Assembly: GCA_937915865.1 (NCBI GenBank)
Contig: CALGIG010000075.1
Span: 1 to 64,000 of the forward strand
Source of the DNA: an uncultured Prolixibacteraceae bacterium
Lineage (GTDB): Bacteria; Bacteroidota; Bacteroidia; Bacteroidales; Prolixibacteraceae
Direction: 5' to 3'
Length of the DNA: 64,000 bases
The notes under the pieces: model-generated
The model's database searches: none
Seen by the model: the letters and a program-made list of their open reading frames with translations, nothing else
Told to the model about the DNA's origin: nothing
Made by a program: the position numbers and the translations under genes
In this document: positions 27,864 through 35,355 of the stretch, one piece after another
How the letters are laid out: each line of letters begins with the position of its first letter
How positions within the stretch are numbered: the stretch's first letter is position 1

Positions 27864-28292
27864 CTATGATTTGTTAGATTTTTGTGATTCTAATGATTTG
27901 TATTTTTTATTTGTAAGCCTTTTAAAGTTCAGACTGGGTTCACCAAAATTGATGAGCAATCCTATTTCTAAATTGTATGCTTCTAAATAATTAATTGCTT
28001 GTGCAAAATGAACATCTTCAAGTTTGGTTATTGCTTTTAATTCAACCGAAATAACGCTTTCAACTAAAAAGTCAACTCTCCGGGTTCCTATTTGTTGCTC
28101 TCTATAAAAAACAGGCATTTCAAATTCGCGGTTAAACTCTAATTCCTTTAATCTCATTTCAATTTCTAAAGCTCGCTGATAGATTACCTCCTGAAAACCA
28201 TTGCCTAATGCCTTATGAACTGCAATAGCGCAGCCAATAATTTTAGAAGTAAGTTCTGAGTATTTGTATTCCTGTTTTATCATAGCAATCAT
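27864..28292 (-). CDS. GxxExxY family protein (PD-(D/E)XK-like fold)
   Basis: A 142-residue protein with the naming motif GNGFQEVIYQRAL and the core RRVDFLVESVISVELKAI, matching the GxxExxY family, which resembles PD-(D/E)XK nucleases (D of VDF, E and K of VELK). The biochemical role of the family is not known to me. Family members often appear as passengers in mobile or R-M loci. A second ATG nine bases in (28283) is an equally possible start. It lies between res and the dinD-like gene in the type III operon. Confidence 0.87.
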   Translation of the reverse strand: MIAMIKQEYKYSELTSKIIGCAIAVHKALGNGFQEVIYQRALEIEMRLKELEFNREFEMPVFYREQQIGTRRVDFLVESVISVELKAITKLEDVHFAQAINYLEAYNLEIGLLINFGEPSLNFKRLTNKKYKSLESQKSNKS

Positions 28293-28312
28293 TTAATCCT
28301 AAAAATCATAGT

Positions 28313-31237
28313 TCAGACATTTGCTATCAATGCCGCTAATTGCGTTTTATTGATTCGTTCCTGGAATGAAATTTTAATATTCTCGTCTTTGTAATGCTCG
28401 CTCAATGCTTCAAAATACTTTTTGGCAAAATCGATTTTCTCTTTTTCATCTACCGGGATTGCCGTTGACGATTTATAGCCTTTGGCTTCCACGACAAGGA
28501 ATATTTTGTTGCCTTCTGCGCTTTTGATGGCATAGCAAAAGTCGGGATTGTAATCACCCAACGGAGTTTTAATTTTTAGGCGTGGAAGTTTGCCAAAAAT
28601 TTCAATGCTGTCAATGTCGGGGTCTTGCTCTACAATTTCCAATTCAAAATCACTATCGTATTCAATCACTTCCTCAAATACCCATTTGGTTTTCAAAGAA
28701 AAATCACCTGCAATATCTTTTTGAAACTTACCAATGCTTCCGGTATCCAAATAGGTTTTCCCTTTCTCCGTTTTAAAAACATTTGGCAAAGCTGTTCCGG
28801 ATATTGAGCCTGTCGAAATGCCGTCATACTTAATATTTGCTTTGAGCATTGCTATTAAGTTCTTGTTGATTATTTCGGAAATTTCCCGTTGGGCTTGCTC
28901 GGGATTGTTGCAAAGCATTTTATTCTTGAAATCATCACTCAAAGCATTGAACACCTTTACCACAAATGAAATGGGAGTTTTGGTGTTGTTTGACAACGAA
29001 CGAACCAACTCCAAATAATCCACTTTGCTTTTGTAGGATACGGTATCGGTTAGCTTTTCGGTTATGGCGCCTTGCTCTCCAATTTTGTTCACGTTGAGTT
29101 CGGCGCGAATAGTCTGCAACAAAATTTCAGTAATAGGGACTGCTTCAATCTCTGTTTTTATGTTTTGGATCAATTGGTTTTCCTTTTCTTCACTCAACGT
29201 GTCCAAAACATAAAAGGCATTTTTGTTGATAGCATTCCATAAGTTTTGAAACTCTTGCAGGTGCGTTGCCTTTATGAAAACTTTCTTCTTCTCTTTTTTC
29301 TTTTCCGCTTTTTGAACGTAGGTGTTTGTGTCGGTTGCAAACAGACTTTCTATTGCTTTTACTTGTTCTTCAGGCAAATTCTGTTCTTTCAGAATGGCAG
29401 AAAACTCAGGTGACCTTTCATAAATCTTTTGTCCGTCAACGATTGCTTTGCGAACAATCATTTTCTTGTCTTTCAGCACATCATCAACCAAAGTCACTAC
29501 GGTATCGTCATCAAAGCCAGATTTTTCCTTAAGCGTTTTAATCAGTTCCTGCTCTGTAAATGTTTCGGAAATAAGGAATGAATTGCTTAAAATTTCATTT
29601 TGTATTGCCTCAACAAAACCTTGTTCTTTGCTTGATACAACAACATCCAGGTTATTGATTTTCCAGAACTCTTCCTGGTCATCATTCAGATTTTTAAGCG
29701 TGTTACGTTGTAAGTCTTGATTCACGCAAATACGTAAACCACGTCCAATCTGTTGAAGTTTTGATATTTCGCTTCCTTGATTGGATAGTTTACAAATGGT
29801 AAAAACATTCGGGTTGTCCCAACCTTCTTGTAAAGCCCAAATAGAAAAAATAAATCTGGTAGGACTGTCAGTTGAAAGTAATTTCTTTTTGTCTCTCAAA
29901 ATTTCATCTACACCTGCTTTTACTTTTTCGTCAGCGTTTCCCTTGTCACCCGAAAAATATCCCTTGTGTACCTGTAATTTGTTTTCGCTATCAAAATCGT
30001 TTTGCAGGTATTTATAGTAATCGCTTGTTTGGTCAAGTTTACTTACAACTTCGTTGTATTGTTTTTTGTATTCTTCTTCAAATATGTTTCTGACTTTGGG
30101 GTTTTCGCCGCGAAACAAACTGGTATCGCTTTCAATAAAAAACAAAGTGAGTGCTTTTACATCTTGCTCAAACAGTGTTCTTTCTTTCTCAAAATGAATT
30201 TTGATTGTTTCCTTAATCATTGCCCGCAATGATTCGTTCGACAAAGAATAATCAACCTTTTCAATGGTGTCGTCCGCTAAAACAATGGTGTCTTTGTTTA
30301 TTTTTTTAATGCTTTTGCCATTGAAAACAGCTCCAATTCCTAACTCACGTCTTGCAATAATGTCATTGGTCAATGTGTTGACAATTGCCTTTTTGTTATC
30401 AATGCCAATAAGCGTATCTGTATTCTCAATAACATCTTGCGTATAAACTACAATTTTCTTTACCAAACTTTGTCTGAAAGAAGAGATGCTGTCTAAAACA
30501 TACGCAACATTTGACAAAGGCAAACTATCCTTCTTCTTTGGAAAAGTCGCACCAAAACGTAAATAATAATTATCAAACCCCTCAAAATAGGTTTTGAACG
30601 CATTTCCGTCAAAACGATGAGGTTCGTCCATTATAACGATTGGGTTCAGGCGTTTCAAACACTCCAAATACGATTTGGGCGGTTCCTGATTATTTACAAA
30701 TAATTCGGGGTTGTTAATGTCTTGCTCTAAAGGTCGGTTTAGAATATTGTCACGGCTGTTAAACGAGCTCGGTGTCATTACCAAAACCGATAAATGCGAA
30801 GTGCCGATAAATTGTTTTACCGCAGAAATGTTTCCACCTTCATAAACAAATGTTTCAATTTCCTTTTCTCTTTCATTGGCGTAGAAACTTTTAAAATAAT
30901 CTTTGGTATCCTCCAGGTTTGTTTTTGTTCCCTCGCGAATTGGAACGGTTGGAATAAGAATTATAAATTTTTTGTAGCCAAAATTCTTGCTCAGTTCAAA
31001 AATGGTTTTGATAAACGTGAATGTTTTTCCTGTTCCCGTTTCCATCATTACATCAATGTTCTTAGTGTCCTGAACCGGAAAATTGTATTTATGCTTTTTA
31101 TGGTGTGCCATTAGCACCTCACCAAAATTCACTTTTAGGCGAAGACTTTCAAAAAGACTGGTGATGTTTGTAACGCAGTCTTCCTGATAGCCTTGTATTT
31201 CATATTGAAACTGTTTTGTTTCTGTTTTTGTCGTCAT
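28313..31237 (-). CDS. res: Type III restriction endonuclease subunit (Res)
   Basis: A 974-residue SF2 helicase-nuclease. Walker A is METGTGKTFTF (~63), motif II is MDEPHRF (~201), and the helicase C-terminal region reads QIGRGLRICVNQ. A C-terminal PD-(D/E)XK nuclease follows: NPDFCYAI (~896) and FLVVEAKG (~917). It cuts unmodified DNA after ATP-dependent long-range communication between sites, in complex with Mod. It is the first gene of the operon. A perfect TTCGACAGGCTCA 13-mer in the C-terminal third is shared with mod. Confidence 0.94.
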   Translation of the reverse strand: MTTKTETKQFQYEIQGYQEDCVTNITSLFESLRLKVNFGEVLMAHHKKHKYNFPVQDTKNIDVMMETGTGKTFTFIKTIFELSKNFGYKKFIILIPTVPIREGTKTNLEDTKDYFKSFYANEREKEIETFVYEGGNISAVKQFIGTSHLSVLVMTPSSFNSRDNILNRPLEQDINNPELFVNNQEPPKSYLECLKRLNPIVIMDEPHRFDGNAFKTYFEGFDNYYLRFGATFPKKKDSLPLSNVAYVLDSISSFRQSLVKKIVVYTQDVIENTDTLIGIDNKKAIVNTLTNDIIARRELGIGAVFNGKSIKKINKDTIVLADDTIEKVDYSLSNESLRAMIKETIKIHFEKERTLFEQDVKALTLFFIESDTSLFRGENPKVRNIFEEEYKKQYNEVVSKLDQTSDYYKYLQNDFDSENKLQVHKGYFSGDKGNADEKVKAGVDEILRDKKKLLSTDSPTRFIFSIWALQEGWDNPNVFTICKLSNQGSEISKLQQIGRGLRICVNQDLQRNTLKNLNDDQEEFWKINNLDVVVSSKEQGFVEAIQNEILSNSFLISETFTEQELIKTLKEKSGFDDDTVVTLVDDVLKDKKMIVRKAIVDGQKIYERSPEFSAILKEQNLPEEQVKAIESLFATDTNTYVQKAEKKKEKKKVFIKATHLQEFQNLWNAINKNAFYVLDTLSEEKENQLIQNIKTEIEAVPITEILLQTIRAELNVNKIGEQGAITEKLTDTVSYKSKVDYLELVRSLSNNTKTPISFVVKVFNALSDDFKNKMLCNNPEQAQREISEIINKNLIAMLKANIKYDGISTGSISGTALPNVFKTEKGKTYLDTGSIGKFQKDIAGDFSLKTKWVFEEVIEYDSDFELEIVEQDPDIDSIEIFGKLPRLKIKTPLGDYNPDFCYAIKSAEGNKIFLVVEAKGYKSSTAIPVDEKEKIDFAKKYFEALSEHYKDENIKISFQERINKTQLAALIANV

Positions 31238-31403
31238 TTAGTAGCTCAAAAATTTTAATTGCTAAAATACCATTTTGTCTTTGTGAATCTTTCCTTTTAT
31301 TTCAATTCTTGTTAACAAGTTATTAATGACAGAGGATATGATTGGGTGGGTTGAAATAAAAACAACTTTTTGGTAACAGAAGTATTTCCTACTCAGACTT
31401 CCA

Positions 31404-31635
31404 GCATTCCCTCCTTTCGATACCTGCGAGGGTCTTTTTGAGGCAACATTCCCTCGTTTCGATCCTGAATTCCTTCGAGTTGAGGCAATGTTTCCTCGTT
31501 TTGATGCAACTTTCCCTCAAATCGAAGGAACTTTCCCTCGAAACGATAGGCGCGAGGATCAAAATGAGGGAACTTTCTATCGATTCGAGGCAATTTCCCT
31601 CTTTTGAGGCAATTTCCTTCGAAACGAGGGAATTC
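31404..31635. repeat. Array of ~11 degenerate palindromic units with 21-bp period
   Basis: The units align on ttccctc at 31407, 31449, 31470, 31491, 31512, 31533, 31575, 31595 and 31614, with inverted-looking units at 31428 and 31554. Spacing is 21 bp for most and 20 and 19 bp at the end. The approximate consensus ttccctcgaaacgagggaa is itself an inverted repeat with a variable 3-5 base centre. Units are clearly related but no two are identical, unlike CRISPR or an ordinary tandem repeat. Confidence 0.85.
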
Positions 31636-31640
31636 AAGTC

Positions 31641-31672
31641 AAAGAAAAACCCGGGCAACCGGGTTTTTCTTT
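31641..31672. terminator. Bidirectional rho-independent terminator
   Basis: A 14-bp stem around acccgg/ccgggt, flanked by A-run and T-run, with the loop gcaa. It can terminate the minus-strand 157-residue protein gene that ends five bases away, and any transcript entering from the repeat array. Confidence 0.88.
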
Positions 31673-31676
31673 TTAC

Positions 31677-32150
31677 CTATTCTGTTTTTTTAACGACTGT
31701 TCGTCCCGGGAAACGGGTGCTTAAATCGTCGAAAATGGTTTTGGCACCCGGAACGTTCATTTTCGAAGCGCCTTTCAGGTAGTTGTAAAATGCCAGAACA
31801 GCAATGTAGGCTTCGCTGCCACACAGCAGCATGGTGTCGTCGAGCATTTCGAGCGTGGGCGCTACCACTTGCCTGATTTTCCGGAGTGTTTCGTAAGCTG
31901 TGAGATCGATTCTAAGTTCAGCCGGATCGATGTAAGGAGGTGCAGGTGTTGCCGGAATGTCTAAGTACTCGGCAGCTTTGGTTACAAACGGAATTGATTT
32001 TTCGCCCATTTTAGGCAGAACAGCTTTCTGATCGTTGGTTAAACTAATCAGGTAAGGAGCAAGAATTGAATTAGCCTGAGAATAAAGCTGCTTTACTTGT
32101 TCAACCACTTCGGGTGGAATAGTAATTGAAATTTGATTGGAGTTACTCAT
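31677..32150 (-). CDS. Conserved Bacteroidota protein of unknown function (157 aa)
   Basis: A 157-residue, mostly helical, soluble protein without signal peptide. It starts MSNSNQISITIPPEVVEQVKQLYSQA and contains LTNDQKAVLPKMGEKSIPFVTKAAEYL, a Pro-rich linker, and LLCGSEAYIAVLAFYNYLKGASKMNVPGAKTIFDDL. I recall similar sequences as unannotated proteins in Bacteroidota genomes but know no function. It is monocistronic, with its own candidate promoter (32210-32238) and terminator (31641-31672), and a repeat array beyond the terminator. A nucleic-acid or scaffold role tied to the array is speculation. Confidence 0.8.
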   Translation of the reverse strand: MSNSNQISITIPPEVVEQVKQLYSQANSILAPYLISLTNDQKAVLPKMGEKSIPFVTKAAEYLDIPATPAPPYIDPAELRIDLTAYETLRKIRQVVAPTLEMLDDTMLLCGSEAYIAVLAFYNYLKGASKMNVPGAKTIFDDLSTRFPGRTVVKKTE

Positions 32151-32209
32151 GATAAGTAATTTTTGATTTTTTGAAACATTGATTTAGTTTCATCATCAGG
32201 GATGAAAGA

Positions 32210-32238
32210 CTAACCTAAGTTAATAAAACTCAATCAAA
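32210..32238 (-). promoter_or_regulatory. Candidate Bacteroidota-type promoter of the 157-aa protein gene
   Basis: On the minus strand: TTTG (32235-32238), 17 bp, TAGGTTAG (32210-32217). This is one mismatch from TAnnTTTG and about 60 bp before the ATG. Confidence 0.4.
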
Positions 32239-32321
32239 CCGACATAACATATTTCAGGATAATTAATGAACGCACTGTTTTTTAGCACGAATGGTAGTAA
32301 TTTTTAAATGAATCGATACAT

Positions 32322-33662
32322 TTAATTTCTTGGTCGTATCCCATCCAATATCAGCACCCAATCGGAATTACCGGCGTGGTTTATTCCGGGTGTTTCAAAT
32401 ACGGTTGCTTTTTTCTTTTTCTTTGGGAAACGCATATCAATTGGGATATATCGGCCACTTACGGGGTCGAACCAGCGGGCGCGGCTATGTTCGCCATAAT
32501 CAGGTAATTTTAGTTCGAGCGATTGTTCAACCGGCGTGTAAATAATGGCAGTATTTTTGTCTTCGGTAACGGCACAAACGGCAAAATCATCAGCCATGAA
32601 TGAGCCATAGCTGCCTGTTAAGATGTTGTGATCAATGTCGGGTTGAAGTTTCCACCATTTTGATTTTTCGGTAAACAGTTTTAAGGTAGCCATGTCTTTG
32701 CTGCCGCCATATTCGGTGCAATAGTTCCAGTTTTGACCTTCGGCGTTTTTATTACAGATTCCCTCTGCGCCATAAACATTTCCTATTCCTCCCGAAAGCA
32801 AATTCCACCAGGCTTGCCGGCGAATAACATAGCGGTTGCCCCAACGTTCGTTAATCCCGTTATCTCCATATTTTCGGGCGTCTCCAAACTCGTAATAACC
32901 TTTAGCCAACATTAACGGTGTCTTCCGAAAAGTTTTCCAATTTTCGTAATTTTCGCTGTAAGGATATTGCTTTTTGTATGCAGAAGAATAGGCGTGTGTC
33001 AAATTCAGCGAGAGCCAGGAGGCATTGGGAAATGCTTCTTTGCCCGACTGGTCGGCCTCGCTTAGGTAAGCAACAATGGCTTTCCCGGCATATATTTCCT
33101 GTATCCCTTTTCCTATTTCTTCAATTTCAGCATTGACCGGTTCTGGCGTTTCGTCTCCGCCCAGAAAATATATAACATTGGGGTTATTTTTATAACGGTT
33201 GGCGAACCATTTTCCAAATTGGTGGCATTTGTCTGGTCCGTTCTGTTTAATCAGTTGGCTTAATGTATGTTTCCATATTGGGTTAATAGCAACAATTAAA
33301 CCTTTGCCTGTAGCTTGTTTTACTACCCAGTCAACCCGGTCCCAAAATTTAGCTTTAGGCTGAAGAAAGTCCTGGTTTACGAATGCCGAATCAGCTATTG
33401 TTTTCTGAATTTCAGGATAAACAGCACAAGTTAAAATAGTATTGAATTTTCCGGTAATTCGCTTGCTCAGGTAATCGGTTATTTCTTTATCGGTATAAGT
33501 GGTGGTTAACGAAAGAGCAGTACAAGCATTGATAAAAAACGGTTTGTCTGTTCCTTGTTGAATGTAATGTCCGTTAGCCGAAAGTGATAAATAAGGAGTT
33601 TGAGGTTGCGAAAATCCTAGTTTAATTAAAGATGCAAGAACAATAGAGAGTAAAGCGGTAAA
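32322..33662 (-). CDS. DUF4038-type glycosidase, GH140 (apiosidase)-like
   Basis: About 446 residues from the ATG at 33662, which places a signal peptide at the start (MKFTALLSIVLASLIKLGFSQ). An in-frame ATG at 33740 would put 26 residues before the signal and extend towards the upstream terminator. The TIM barrel (DUF4038) has the motif NNPNVIYFLGGDETP, and the C-terminal beta-domain carries YTPVEQSLELKLPDYGEHSRARWFDPVSGRYIPI, typical of the GH140-like family. Known GH140 members release apiose from rhamnogalacturonan II. Neighbouring SGNH, uxaB and uxaA genes support a pectin context, but the substrate is inferred. Confidence 0.82.
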   Translation of the reverse strand, partial: FTALLSIVLASLIKLGFSQPQTPYLSLSANGHYIQQGTDKPFFINACTALSLTTTYTDKEITDYLSKRITGKFNTILTCAVYPEIQKTIADSAFVNQDFLQPKAKFWDRVDWVVKQATGKGLIVAINPIWKHTLSQLIKQNGPDKCHQFGKWFANRYKNNPNVIYFLGGDETPEPVNAEIEEIGKGIQEIYAGKAIVAYLSEADQSGKEAFPNASWLSLNLTHAYSSAYKKQYPYSENYENWKTFRKTPLMLAKGYYEFGDARKYGDNGINERWGNRYVIRRQAWWNLLSGGIGNVYGAEGICNKNAEGQNWNYCTEYGGSKDMATLKLFTEKSKWWKLQPDIDHNILTGSYGSFMADDFAVCAVTEDKNTAIIYTPVEQSLELKLPDYGEHSRARWFDPVSGRYIPIDMRFPKKKKKATVFETPGINHAGNSDWVLILDGIRPRN

Positions 33663-33743
33663 CTTCATTCTGTTTTTTATTATTGATTTTATTGTATCCG
33701 TTTTAGGTTTGAATCGCCCTACCAGAATTGGGGCAAACAAAAA

Positions 33744-33774
33744 GGGATTCTACTCTGTATAAAAATAGAATCCC
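33744..33774 (-). terminator. Terminator downstream of the SGNH gene
   Basis: The stem gggattcta (33744-33752) pairs with tagaatccc (33766-33774), followed on the minus strand by ctttttg. Stem and loop sequence match the hairpin at 21706-21741. Confidence 0.7.
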
Positions 33775-33796
33775 GTAAAACGATATAAAGTTGATG

Positions 33797-34567
33797 TTAC
33801 TTCATTGATTCTATCCAAGCCTCTGACATTAAGGCGCAACCGGCCATTGTTGGATGAACACCGTCGACTGTCCAATACTTGGCTGGCGCTTTAAGAACAG
33901 CTTCATCGAAGATAGTTTGGTAAGGAATGAAAACGGCGTTATAATCATCAGCCATTTTTTTTGCTACGGCTCGGTATCCATCAAAAGCGGGTAACCATTT
34001 TTCGGTTACGGCAGAAGTTCCCTGTATGGCAAACGGCTCACCTATAACCAGTTTTACTTCCGGAAGCATTTTGGTTGTCAAAGTAAGTAATTGTTTGTAA
34101 TCCTGTTCGTATTTCTCTACAGTACCGTTGTATTTTCCATCGAGAGTATGCCAAAAATCGTTAACGCCAATCAGTATGCTCAGTACGTTTGGCCTAAGGT
34201 CGAAACAATCTTTTTGCCAGCGTTCGGCCAATTGAAATACTTTGTTTCCGCTAATTCCCCTGTTAAATATTGAAAAGTCCTTCAACGGATATTCATTTAA
34301 TATTTTACATGCAGTTAAAAAAGCATAACCTGTACCGAACGAACTTGCCATATTCGAAATTTGCTTTAGTCTTTCGCGTCCGGCATCGGTTATCGAATCA
34401 CCCTGAAACAGAATAACATCTCCGGATTTCAGATTAGGAAGTATGCTTTTTTGTTTTTTCCTGATTTTTGGTAGTGCAGCCGAAAGAATCTCAGGTATGG
34501 TGGCTAGTGCCACAGTACCAACCGCTGCATTTTTTAAAAAATTACGTCTGCTGGTATCCATTGTCAT
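33797..34567 (-). CDS. SGNH/GDSL-family esterase with Tat signal
   Basis: A 256-residue exported hydrolase. The twin-arginine signal is SRRNFLKNAAVGTVALATIPEILSA. All SGNH blocks are visible: GDSITDAGRER (Ser), NRGISGNKV (Gly), GVNDFW (Asn) and DGVHPTMAG (Asp, His). It probably deacetylates plant cell-wall polysaccharide, as rhamnogalacturonan acetylesterases do; the substrate is inferred. Its ATG directly abuts the stop of the NTPase gene. A second ATG six bases in (34561) is equally possible. Confidence 0.88.
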   Translation of the reverse strand: MTMDTSRRNFLKNAAVGTVALATIPEILSAALPKIRKKQKSILPNLKSGDVILFQGDSITDAGRERLKQISNMASSFGTGYAFLTACKILNEYPLKDFSIFNRGISGNKVFQLAERWQKDCFDLRPNVLSILIGVNDFWHTLDGKYNGTVEKYEQDYKQLLTLTTKMLPEVKLVIGEPFAIQGTSAVTEKWLPAFDGYRAVAKKMADDYNAVFIPYQTIFDEAVLKAPAKYWTVDGVHPTMAGCALMSEAWIESMK

Positions 34568-35110
34568 TCAATAGTTAAATAGGTTTTGAAGTATATATTT
34601 TTTACGCTCAGAGATTGGTAATAAAGGTAATTCAATTATCTGATAATTCAAGTTTTTATAAGTATCTACAATAACTTCGTGCAATTTTTCTGCTTCCCCG
34701 ATGGTTTCGGTACGTATGTCATCGTTGGTGTAAATATCGGGCCAGGGAGGGGTTACAAATACTATAGGAGCGTACCGGTACTGACGAACAGCTTCTTCCA
34801 AAACAGGCGGTGATCCGAATCCTTTATAACGGGCGAACGCAAGTTGATCGGGAATAGCTCTGTCGGCAAAAGCTAGTATATCTTGTTGAACCGAATTGAA
34901 AAATGCAGTTCGCCGTTTCAATATTTCCTGTTGAAAAAGTTTTGGTTTCTTCCAGGGAACTATATCGCCATTTGTTTTCAGTTGTTCCAGAATCAGGTCG
35001 CGTGCAAATTCGTCGGAGCACAAATAACCATCAGTTTTTAGCGCTTCAATAAGTTCTGTTTTTCCAAAACCTGGCCCTCCTGTAATTATGTATATCGATT
35101 TTTCAATCAT
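34568..35110 (-). CDS. AAA_28-type P-loop NTPase
   Basis: A 180-residue single-domain ATPase. The P-loop is YIITGGPGFGKTELIEAL (~8-25), followed by the family hallmark YLCSDEFARDLILEQL and, later, FADRAIPDQLAFARY. This small AAA_28 family of predicted kinases/ATPases has no firmly assigned substrate. It is fused head to tail (stop TGA next to ATG) with the SGNH gene, although the two products act in different compartments. Confidence 0.82.
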   Translation of the reverse strand: MIEKSIYIITGGPGFGKTELIEALKTDGYLCSDEFARDLILEQLKTNGDIVPWKKPKLFQQEILKRRTAFFNSVQQDILAFADRAIPDQLAFARYKGFGSPPVLEEAVRQYRYAPIVFVTPPWPDIYTNDDIRTETIGEAEKLHEVIVDTYKNLNYQIIELPLLPISERKKYILQNLFNY

Positions 35111-35279
35111 ATTTTTTTTGAATCAGCTTTTACTAATAAAGTTCTGAATCAAAGTCTAAAATTATAAATTATTGTTTCGTTGAAGAATGTCTTTAAAAAC
35201 AATTATTAAATAATCATTAATAATAAAATTGGTTGTTCTGGAAATCAGTTGTTTAAGTCTATTTTCTTGTTCGTTTATT

Positions 35280-35308
35280 TTTGGCAATCAAATAAAAATA
35301 TACATTTG
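35280..35308 (+). promoter_or_regulatory. Bacteroidota-type promoter of uxaB-uxaA
   Basis: TTTG at 35280-35283, 17 bp, then a perfect TACATTTG at 35301-35308. Transcription should start near 35315. The short leader holds a 6-bp hairpin ccgtgt/acacgg (35319-35334). Confidence 0.65.
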
Positions 35309-35355
35309 CGGCACAAACCGTGTTCGTACACGGAAATTTAAAAACATATAGAAAA

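Larger units (their letters stand above)
31238..31676. other. Intergenic region between res and the 157-residue protein gene
   Basis: A 439-bp region. It contains a 12-bp palindrome cttgttaacaag (31308-31319), the 21-bp-period repeat array (31404-31635) and a bidirectional terminator hairpin (31641-31672). Short open frames in three frames across the array are explained by its 21-bp period and lack of stops, so I do not call them genes. The promoter of the type III operon should lie here; I could not find a clear box. Confidence 0.6.

Noticed and set aside
31404..31635. CRISPR array
   Set aside because: Units are 19-21 bp without spacers, are not identical, and no cas genes are present.
31389..31782. 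Three overlapping open frames (about 60-115 codons) on both strands over the repeat array
   Set aside because: They stay open because the repeat period is 21 bp (seven codons) and units lack stops. One frame runs antisense through the 157-residue gene.
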